A stretch of 19,741 nt of DNA. Source: JBBSHS01 sp038232515 (GTDB lineage: Bacteria > Actinomycetota > Acidimicrobiia > Acidimicrobiales > JAUJNH01). Location of the stretch: NCBI GenBank assembly GCA_038232515.1, contig JBBSHS010000046.1, positions 1 to 19,741 of the forward strand, written 5' to 3'. This document shows, piece after piece, positions 14,976 through 19,741 of the stretch (its first letter is position 1; the number at the start of each line of letters is the position of its first letter). Both the position numbers and the translations under genes were made by a program. The notes beneath the pieces were generated by a model. That model made no database searches, was not told the DNA's origin, and was given only the letters and a program-made list of their open reading frames with translations.

Positions 14976-15834
14976 ATGCACCACACCACCAATGTCGCCA
15001 AGACCGCCCTCATCCTCGCCTTTCTGGGAGGACTCCTGGTCCTCGTCGGGGGTGCCCTCGGTGTGGGGCAACGGCGCCATCCTCGGGCTGGCCGTCGGTC
15101 TGGTCTTCGTGGGCGGCTCGTACTGGTTCTCCGACAAGCTGGCCATTCGGGCGGCGCGGGCCCGGCCCGTCACCGAGGAGGAGATGCCGGAGTACTTCGC
15201 CATCGTGCACGAGCTCACCCAAAGGGCCGACATGCCCATGCCCGCCCTCTATGTCAGCCCTTCGTCCCAACCCAACGCCTTCGCCACCGGCAGGAACCCC
15301 CGGCACGCGGCCGTCGCCGTGACCGAGGGCATCCTCGGTATCTGCACGTGGGACGAGTTGCGGGGCGTCCTGGCCCACGAGCTCAGCCACGTCCGCAACC
15401 GGGACATCCTCATCGGGTCGGTGGCCGCGGCCATCGCCATGGGTATCACCTTCGCCGCCCGCATGGCCATGTTCGGCGAGATGTTCGGCGGCGGTGACGA
15501 CCGCAACGGCAACGGGATCGGTCTGCTCCTGGTGTCGATCCTGGCCCCCGTCTCCGCCTACTTCCTGCAGATGGCGCTGTCCCGGGGCCGGGAGTACGAG
15601 GCCGACCGCAGCGGCGCCCGGCTCATCGGCGACGGCGAGCCGCTGGCCCGGGCCCTGGCCAAGTTGGAGGCGGGCGCCCGTCGCATCCCCATGGAGGTCG
15701 ACCCCGCCCATGCCCAGGCCTACATCGTGAACCCGCTCACCGGACGCGATATCCAGTTCAAGAGCCTGTTCGTCACCCACCCGTCGACGCAGGACCGCAT
15801 CGCCCGCCTGCGCTCCGGGGAATGGCGGGGGTAG
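14976..15834 (+). CDS. htpX: HtpX-like M48 zinc metalloprotease, one frameshift near the N-terminus
   Basis: Membrane protease that degrades misfolded membrane proteins. The body is clear: GSYWFSDKLAIR, SSQPNAFATGRNPRHAAVAV, the zinc site HELSH (from 15376), a helix pair, and GREYEADRSGARL with the third ligand. The family's first membrane helix (NVAKTALILAFLGGLLVLVG) is present too, but in a different frame starting at the ATG at 14976 (GGGAG at 14965-14969, 6 nt away). The two frames join at the GGGG run 15065-15068. Removing one G gives GALGVGNGAILGLAVG and a 285-residue protein, the usual length. As written, the gene is broken. The in-frame alternative from a GTG at 14971 has a non-hydrophobic N-terminus unlike HtpX. 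It may be a sequencing error, a recent mutation or slippage. Confidence 0.85.
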
Positions 15835-15864
15835 AGCTGCGCGGTCAGTGCCGGGAACATGTAG

Positions 15865-15882
15865 CGCCCCGGACGGGGGGCG
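15865..15882. terminator. hairpin after htpX, possible terminator
   Basis: CGCCCC (15865-15870) pairs with GGGGCG (15877-15882) around a 6-nt loop, 30 bases after the htpX stop and 20 before the next start. It is followed by a pyrimidine-rich but interrupted TCTAGTCTCT, so termination would be weak or factor-aided. Confidence 0.35.
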
Positions 15883-15902
15883 TCTAGTCTCTCGTCAGCC
15901 CG

Positions 15903-17078
15903 ATGCCTTTCCCCCGGTCAGCGGCCCTCGTGGCCGGCACGCTCCTGCTCGCCGCCACAGTCGGCGTGTTCAGCGCGGCCGCCGCGCCGGCCTACCGATC
16001 GTCCGCCGGGACGACCACGCCCCTCACAGCCGCTCCGGCCACCACCACGACCACCACGGGCCTGCTGTCGGGACTTCTGGGCGGGGGCACGACCTCGTCG
16101 ACCAGCCCGAGCACCACCAAGGCGCCGCCGTCCACGGCTGCGTCGCCGGCGACCAAGCCTCCCATTCCGCCCTCCAAGAGCGCGGATGCCCAACCGCCGC
16201 CGGGGCCGGTGTCCGTGCCCCCTGACGCCCAGAAGCTCATCGACTCGGTGCCCCGTACGCCAGGCCGTACCACCGCCCCGCTCCTCGCCGCCATCCAGCC
16301 CCTGGTCGGCCTGGGCATGACACCGACCGATGCCGCCGTGCTGGCCTTCGGTCAGTTCCCGGTCGGCGGCCTGGCCAACTACAGCGACGACTGGCTGTAC
16401 CCCCGCTTCTCCGGCGGCTTCCATCTTCACCAGGGCAACGACATCTTCGCCGCCACGGGCGTCCCCGTCCGTGCCCCGTTCACCGGCGTTGCTCGTACCT
16501 CCACCAACGGCCTGGGCGGGCTGTCGGTCGACGTCACCCTGCCCGACGGGACCTACGTCTACATGGCCCACATGAACGCCTTCGCCCCCATCTTGGCCAG
16601 TGGTCAATCCGTGCCCGTGCACCAAGGCGACGTGGTCGCTTTCGTGGGTGCCACCGGTGACGCCGCCGGCGGCGCCTCCCACGACCACTTCGAGATCCAC
16701 CCGAAAGGGGGCGCCGCGGTCGACCCCAAGCCGTACCTCGACGCCTGGATGAACGCGGCCATAGCCGCCGCTCCGGGTGTCATCCAGGCGGTGCAGGCAG
16801 CCAGGCTACCCCCGGCGCCGGCGCCGTCGGCCGCCACCGGCGGGCCCCTGGCCGGCCCCCGCAAGGTGAGTCTCGGCCCCGACGGCGCTCAGTTGTGGGC
16901 GGCAGCCGTCGATCCTCCCGGGGGCACCCTCGGTGTGGCCACCGCCCTGGTCCAGCAGGCCGCCGGTTCGATGAGCTGGGCCCCACCTACCCCGGCACCC
17001 TCGCCGGCTACGGGCGATGCGTTGGCCCGGGCGTACACCGCTCCACTCCTGCCCGCCGCCCTACGCGACGCCTTCTGA
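15903..17078 (+). CDS. secreted M23-family (LytM-like) peptidase
   Basis: 391 residues. Residues 1-28 form a signal peptide (basic start, hydrophobic AALVAGTLLLAATVGVF, Ala-rich cleavage region). Residues about 35-105 are a Thr/Ser/Pro/Ala-rich linker that could span the wall. The M23 domain follows: HLHQGNDIFAATGVPVRAPF with zinc ligands His176 and Asp180, YVYMAHMNAF, GDVVAFVGATGDA, and HDHFEIHP with His260 and His262. The metal site looks complete, so a peptidoglycan endopeptidase is likely; substrate cross-link is not predictable. The C-terminal ~110 residues are Ala/Pro-rich with no recognised domain. The ATG at 15903 has no Shine-Dalgarno; TAGTCT at 15885-15890 could be a -10 giving a very short leader. 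Confidence 0.88.
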   Translation: MPFPRSAALVAGTLLLAATVGVFSAAAAPAYRSSAGTTTPLTAAPATTTTTTGLLSGLLGGGTTSSTSPSTTKAPPSTAASPATKPPIPPSKSADAQPPPGPVSVPPDAQKLIDSVPRTPGRTTAPLLAAIQPLVGLGMTPTDAAVLAFGQFPVGGLANYSDDWLYPRFSGGFHLHQGNDIFAATGVPVRAPFTGVARTSTNGLGGLSVDVTLPDGTYVYMAHMNAFAPILASGQSVPVHQGDVVAFVGATGDAAGGASHDHFEIHPKGGAAVDPKPYLDAWMNAAIAAAPGVIQAVQAARLPPAPAPSAATGGPLAGPRKVSLGPDGAQLWAAAVDPPGGTLGVATALVQQAAGSMSWAPPTPAPSPATGDALARAYTAPLLPAALRDAF

Positions 17079-17189
17079 GCCGGCACGACCACTTCCGCCC
17101 GGGCAGCCGGGCTGGGGGGTCTGCCCGGTCAGTAGGCGTCGCCGGCACGACCCCTTCTGCCCGGGCGGCCGGGGTGGGGGTCTGCCCGG
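17079..17189. repeat. two-copy tandem repeat with hairpins between convergent genes
   Basis: Two ~50-nt units (17079-17128 and 17141-17189, period 62) both run GCCGGCACGACC... to ...GTCTGCCCGG. Each folds: 17099-17106 with 17121-17128 (8 bp), and 17161-17168 with 17182-17189 (8 bp, one wobble). They fill the gap between the M23 gene (+) and yajQ (-) and start right after the M23 stop. A two-way transcription stop is plausible, though no T-run is present. Confidence 0.55.
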
Positions 17190-17210
17190 GCGCCCCTAGA
17201 CGACGGCGCG

Positions 17211-17699
17211 CTAGTCACGGAAGTTCTGGAACTGCAGGGGCAGGCCGAAGTCCTCGGCCTTGAGCCCGGCGATGGCGGCTTGGAGATCGTCACGCTTCTT
17301 GCCCGAGACCCGTAGCTGGTCGCCCTGGGTCTGGCTGTTCACGCCCTTCAGCCCGAGTTGCTTGATGAAGACGTTGATCTTCTTGGCCTGATCGGATGAG
17401 ATCCCCGCCTGCAGCCGGATCGTGCGGCGGACCGCGCCCTTGGACGCAGGCTCGATGTCGCCGTGGTCGAGGGCCTTCAACGACACCTTGCGCCTGACCA
17501 GCTTCTCCTCGAGCACCTGCACAAGTGCCGTGAGGCGGTCCTCGGTCTCGGAGGCCAGATGGATCTCCATGCCCGACAGCTCGACCGACGAGCCGGTGCC
17601 CTTGAAGTCGAACCGGGTGGCGATCTCCCGGGCCGCCTGGTCGACGGCGTTGCGGACCTCTTGGAGGTCAACCTCGGAGACCACGTCGAAGGTCGGCAT
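17211..17699 (-). CDS. yajQ: YajQ-family cyclic-di-GMP/nucleotide-binding protein
   Basis: 162 residues, the usual YajQ (DUF520) length. Signature pieces: MPTFDVVSEVDLQEVRNAVD, ATRFDFKGTGSS, LVRRKVSLKALDHGD, SKGAVRRTIRLQAGIS, DQAKKINVFIKQLGLKG, QTQGDQLRVSGKKRDDLQ and the DFGLPLQFQNFRD tail. Members bind nucleotides; in Xanthomonas and Pseudomonas a YajQ binds c-di-GMP and works with a transcription factor. Its role in actinobacteria is unsettled. No ribosome site precedes the ATG. On the minus strand TAGCGT (17711-17706) ends six bases before it, a leaderless-promoter pattern common in actinobacteria. It diverges from tRNA-Tyr. Confidence 0.94.
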   Translation of the reverse strand: MPTFDVVSEVDLQEVRNAVDQAAREIATRFDFKGTGSSVELSGMEIHLASETEDRLTALVQVLEEKLVRRKVSLKALDHGDIEPASKGAVRRTIRLQAGISSDQAKKINVFIKQLGLKGVNSQTQGDQLRVSGKKRDDLQAAIAGLKAEDFGLPLQFQNFRD

Positions 17700-17705
17700 G
17701 CCGAC

Positions 17706-17715
17706 ACGCTATCTT
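17706..17715. promoter_or_regulatory. back-to-back -10 boxes of yajQ and tRNA-Tyr
   Basis: ACGCTATCTT reads as TAGCGT on the minus strand (six bases before the yajQ ATG) and TATCTT on the plus strand (17710-17715, ending 13 bases before the tRNA-Tyr 5' end). The two hexamers overlap by two bases, so the promoters would compete. -35 boxes are not obvious on either side. Confidence 0.35.
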
Positions 17716-17728
17716 TCCCGCTCCACAA

Positions 17729-17812
17729 GGGTCGGTGCCCGAGTGGCCAAAGGGAACTGGCTGTAAACCAGTCGCGGAAGCTTCGGAGGTTCGAATCCTC
17801 CCCGGCCCACCA
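17729..17812 (+). tRNA. tRNA-Tyr (anticodon GTA)
   Basis: Acceptor GGGTCGG (17729-17735) pairs with CCGGCCC (17802-17808), with one G-U pair. The anticodon stem ACTGG/CCAGT holds the loop CTGTAAA with GTA at 17763-17765. A long variable arm follows (class II, as expected for bacterial tRNA-Tyr). The T arm is GGAGG-TTCGAAT-CCTCC, then discriminator A and an encoded CCA end. A strong hairpin follows at 17822. Confidence 0.97.
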
Positions 17813-17821
17813 ACGTCACCA

Positions 17822-17866
17822 CCTGTGGGCACCGGGGCCCCCCGACGGGGTGCCGGTGCCCACAGG
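17822..17866 (+). terminator. strong hairpin after tRNA-Tyr
   Basis: CCTGTGGGCACCGG (17822-17835) and its exact complement (17853-17866) form a perfect 14-bp stem. The 17-nt loop itself can pair (CCCC with GGGG). It begins 9 bases after the tRNA CCA. A T-run is lacking, as is common for actinobacterial terminators. Confidence 0.65.
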
Positions 17867-17981
17867 CCCGTCCTCACGGCGAGGACCACGCAGATGACCG
17901 CGTTGGCCTGGAGAGGTCGACGGGGCGCCGCTGATCGCCGAGACGGCCGTGCTCTCACCTCGGCACTGTGAGCCGGGCCGG

Positions 17982-17987
17982 TACTGT
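17982..17987 (+). promoter_or_regulatory. leaderless-type -10 box for the PAP2 gene
   Basis: TACTGT ends seven bases before the GTG at 17995, the spacing expected when transcription starts at the start codon itself. This favours 17995 over the in-frame GTG at 17968, which would lie upstream of the transcription start. No Shine-Dalgarno is present for either. Confidence 0.45.
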
Positions 17988-17994
17988 CCGGCCG

Positions 17995-18738
17995 GTGCGC
18001 CGCCCTTCTGGCATCGCCACGCGCCTGCTCCTGCGGCTCGTGGTGGTCACCCTCGCCGTGGCGGCCGCCGGAGCCGTGCTCATGCACGCCGACCAGGGTG
18101 GCGTCGATCTGGTGGACCGCCACGTGGCCCGCTGGGTGACAGACCACCACCCGGGCGCGCTGGTCGGGGCCGCCCACGTGCTGTCGCTGGTCGGCACCAC
18201 CCCGGGGGCCCTTTTGGTGGTGGTCCTCATCGGCCTGTCGACGTGGGGCGAGCGGGGCAACCTGTTCCCGTTGGCCGTGCTGACGCTGGCCTGGGGTGGG
18301 TCCGAGGTGGTGGCCCGGGCCACCGGCCTGGTCGGCCGCCACCCGCCCTGCTCCCACGTCCTGCCGCCGTGCTACCGCCCCGGCGGCCTGGGCACCGGCG
18401 GCCCCTCCTTTCCCGCCCACGACGTGCTGGTGGGCGGGTCTGTGCTCCTCGCTCTGGCCACCGTCCTCGTGGGTGGCGGATGGTGGCGCCGGCATCGTCG
18501 GCTGACCTGGACGACCACCGCCGCGCTGGTGGTGGCCCTGGCCGGGGGCCAGCTGGTGCTGAGCGGCCACTGGTTGACCGACGTGGCCGTCGGACTGGTG
18601 GCCGGCTTGTGCTGGGTGGTGCTGCTTCTGCCCCCGGTGACCCGGTTCCTGCGGGCCCGCGGCCCCTCCGAGCCCTTCCCCACCCTGCGAGCTGCGGGCG
18701 ACGCCCTCCGCCGCTTCGCCGACGACGCCGACAGTTAG
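17995..18738 (+). CDS. PAP2-family membrane phosphatase
   Basis: 247 residues with about six membrane helices, of the PAP2/undecaprenyl-pyrophosphate-phosphatase-like superfamily. The three phosphatase motifs are present in divergent form: ARATGLVGRHPP (KX6RP-like, Arg in place of the leading Lys), GPSFPAHD (PSGH-like, His142), and LSGHWLTDVAVG (SRX5HX3D-like, His192 and Asp196). The catalytic histidines remain, so activity on a lipid phosphate or pyrophosphate is plausible; substrate is unknown. A GTG at 17968 would add nine residues, but the -10 box at 17982 argues for 17995. It runs convergent to the GNAT gene, with about 100 bases between stops and no clear terminator there. Confidence 0.82.
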   Translation: MRRPSGIATRLLLRLVVVTLAVAAAGAVLMHADQGGVDLVDRHVARWVTDHHPGALVGAAHVLSLVGTTPGALLVVVLIGLSTWGERGNLFPLAVLTLAWGGSEVVARATGLVGRHPPCSHVLPPCYRPGGLGTGGPSFPAHDVLVGGSVLLALATVLVGGGWWRRHRRLTWTTTAALVVALAGGQLVLSGHWLTDVAVGLVAGLCWVVLLLPPVTRFLRARGPSEPFPTLRAAGDALRRFADDADS

Positions 18739-18837
18739 CGCCAGCCGTCGGCTCGGCCGCGGCGGGCCGGGACGGCGGTCCTCGGCCGCCTGCGCAGGGG
18801 TTGGCGGCGATCCCCCCGCCCAGCAAGGCGTTTTCGG

Positions 18838-19329
18838 TCAGAGAAGGCGTTCCATCACGACGACGTCGAGCCACTGGCCGAACTTGCGGCCGACCTGTTT
18901 CTCGACGCCCACGACCTCGAAACCGCACCGCTGGTGTAGGACGATCGACGCCTGGTGATCGCCCACGATCCGGGCGAAGAGGGCGTGGAAGCCGTGCAGC
19001 CTGCCTAGGCGGACCAGCTCGTCGAGCAACAGCCGGCCCACGCCCCGGCCCCGCTGGTCCGGGTGCACGTACACCGAGTCCTCGGCCGACGTCGAGTAGG
19101 CGGGCCGGTCCCGCCACGGCGACAGCGACCCGAAGCCGATGACCTGGTCGACGTCGACGGCCACGATGGCCGGGTGGGCGCCGGCATGGGCGCGCAGCCA
19201 GGCCGCCTGTGCGGCCGCCGTGCGTGGTACCAGATCGAATGTGGCCGTGGAACCGATAACCTCGGGGTTGTAGATGGAGCGGATGGCCTCGACGTCGCCC
19301 GGTGCCGCCGCTCGCAACTCGATGTCCAC
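18838..19329 (-). CDS. GNAT N-acetyltransferase, phosphinothricin-acetyltransferase type
   Basis: 163 residues, one GNAT domain. The N-terminal IYNPEVIGSTATFDL, the acetyl-CoA loop VHPDQRGRGVGRLLLDEL with QRGRGVG at 92-98, DHQASIVLHQRCGFEVVG and the closing VGRKFGQWLDVVVMER are the pattern of the Pat/Bar/MnaT group. That group acetylates phosphinothricin, methionine sulfoximine or similar amino-acid analogues, and general detoxification is the safe reading. The GTG at 19329 matches the family N-terminus. The open frame reaches back to 19407 but those residues are unconserved. On the minus strand TACGGT (19343-19338) ends eight bases before the GTG, another leaderless-type start. Confidence 0.88.
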   Translation of the reverse strand: MDIELRAAAPGDVEAIRSIYNPEVIGSTATFDLVPRTAAAQAAWLRAHAGAHPAIVAVDVDQVIGFGSLSPWRDRPAYSTSAEDSVYVHPDQRGRGVGRLLLDELVRLGRLHGFHALFARIVGDHQASIVLHQRCGFEVVGVEKQVGRKFGQWLDVVVMERLL

Positions 19330-19337
19330 GGCCCAGG

Positions 19338-19343
19338 ACCGTA
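19338..19343 (-). promoter_or_regulatory. leaderless-type -10 box for the GNAT gene
   Basis: TACGGT on the minus strand, eight bases before the GTG at 19329. No ribosome site lies between, and the distance fits transcription beginning at or next to the start codon. Confidence 0.4.
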
Positions 19344-19377
19344 GCCAACCCCTGGCAGGCGCAGACCCCGTGCGCGC

Positions 19378-19383
19378 TAGCAT
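19378..19383 (+). promoter_or_regulatory. possible -10 box for the tRNA-Thr/tRNA-Met/tuf unit
   Basis: TAGCAT 36 bases before the tRNA-Thr 5' end, with TGGCAG (19353-19358) upstream as a weak -35 candidate at a long spacing. A 7-bp inverted repeat GTCGGGT/ACCCGAC (19389-19395, 19407-19413) lies between it and the tRNA and could form a leader hairpin. Confidence 0.3.
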
Positions 19384-19419
19384 CGTACGTCGGGTCGCGC
19401 CACGCAACCCGACTGCATC

Positions 19420-19492
19420 GCCCTCTTAGCTCAGTCGGCAGAGCACAGCCATGGTAAGGCTGGTGTCGTGGGTTCGATTCCCACAGAGGGCT
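19420..19492 (+). tRNA. tRNA-Thr (anticodon GGT)
   Basis: Acceptor GCCCTCT (19420-19426) pairs with AGAGGGC (19485-19491). The anticodon stem CAGCC/GGCTG holds the loop ATGGTAA with GGT at 19453-19455. T arm GTGGG-TTCGATT-CCCAC. Discriminator T at 19492; the CCA end is not encoded (TCGG follows), unlike the other two tRNAs here. tRNA-Met begins one base later. Confidence 0.97.
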
Positions 19493-19493
19493 C

Positions 19494-19570
19494 GGCGGCG
19501 TAGCTCAGTCGGTTAGAGCACACGGCTCATAATCGTGTTGTCGTGGGTTCGAGTCCCACCGCCGCTACCA
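19494..19570 (+). tRNA. elongator tRNA-Met (anticodon CAT)
   Basis: Acceptor GGCGGCG (19494-19500) pairs with CGCCGCT (19560-19566), first pair G-U. The anticodon loop CTCATAA has CAT at 19528-19530. T arm GTGGG-TTCGAGT-CCCAC, discriminator A and encoded CCA. The paired first position and the CTCATAA loop fit the elongator rather than the initiator; a tRNA-Ile with modified CAT cannot be fully excluded. Confidence 0.93.
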
Positions 19571-19607
19571 ACGAACAACCCCTCGCACAGAAGGTACGAC
19601 CCGCCCA

Positions 19608-19741
19608 ATGGCCAAGAAGAAGTTCGAGCGCACCAAGCCACACGTGAACATCGGGACGATGGGTCACATCGACCACGGCAAGACCACGTTGACGGCGGCC
19701 ATCACCAAGTCGCTGGCCGAGAAGTTCCCCGACCTGAACAG
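19608..19741 (+). CDS. tuf: elongation factor Tu, 5' end (cut by window edge)
   Basis: The first 44 codons are present: MAKKKFERTKPHVNIGTMG leads into the GTP-binding P-loop GHIDHGKT at 19-26, then TTLTAAITKSLAEKFPDLN. EF-Tu carries aminoacyl-tRNA to the ribosome. Most relatives read GTIGHVDHGKT; the M and I here are mild changes. The ATG is 37 bases after tRNA-Met, so tRNA-Thr, tRNA-Met and tuf are probably one transcript, as tufB follows a tRNA cluster in E. coli. AGAAGG (19589-19594) is a rather distant ribosome site. The gene continues past the window. Confidence 0.95.
   Translation, partial: MAKKKFERTKPHVNIGTMGHIDHGKTTLTAAITKSLAEKFPDLN

Noticed and set aside
14971..15065. GTG at 14971 as an intact htpX start
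   Set aside because: It would give a Ser/Pro-rich, non-membrane N-terminus, whereas the other frame encodes the family's first membrane helix behind a good ribosome site.

Overview
The window is very GC-rich and reads as part of a chromosome from an actinobacterium, possibly an uncultured Acidimicrobiia-type lineage. That rank is a guess from gene content: actinobacterial-type Acs, CbtA/CbtB, an IS110 transposase start of actinobacterial type, and several leaderless-looking starts with a TANNNT box 6-8 nt upstream. The first ~120 bases are almost pure C and look like a contig-end artefact.

Layout. 255-5506 carries nuoL-nuoM-nuoN, the three antiporter-like proton-pumping subunits of respiratory complex I, packed head to tail. 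A ~690-bp gap follows. It holds a broken IS110-family transposase start on the minus strand, and behind it a strongly structured non-coding stretch that fits the element's bridge-RNA/left-end region. At 6196 a MidA/NDUFAF7-type methyltransferase begins; its mitochondrial relative is a complex I assembly factor, so its position beside nuoLMN may be functional. 7330-8834 is a decayed zone: the C-terminal scrap of an S53 (sedolisin) peptidase, a small unidentified ORF, and a membrane protein broken by two single-base frameshifts.

8938-11243 is a drug-efflux type MFS transporter (14-helix DHA2 type) followed by its probable TetR-family regulator, with an operator-like palindrome ahead of the pair. 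Then come acetyl-CoA synthetase (acs), a cobalt-transporter pair cbtB-cbtA, and a HAD phosphatase whose GTG start overlaps the cbtA stop. An htpX-type membrane metalloprotease follows; it needs a one-base frame correction in its first membrane region. After it come a secreted M23 peptidase with a Thr/Pro-rich linker and, convergent to it, yajQ; a tandem hairpin repeat separates these two.

17729-19741 is a translation-related end of the window: tRNA-Tyr(GTA) with a strong terminator, a PAP2-family membrane phosphatase, a phosphinothricin-type GNAT acetyltransferase on the minus strand, tRNA-Thr(GGT), elongator tRNA-Met(CAT), and the first 44 codons of tuf (EF-Tu), cut by the window edge.

The points most worth a second look are the IS110 relic with its preserved structured RNA region, the MidA-nuo neighbourhood, the frameshifts in htpX and in the 8.1-8.8 kb gene, and a shared GC-rich palindromic repeat at 130-175 and 6136-6176. 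No CRISPR array, rRNA, prophage or recognisable complete defence system is visible.
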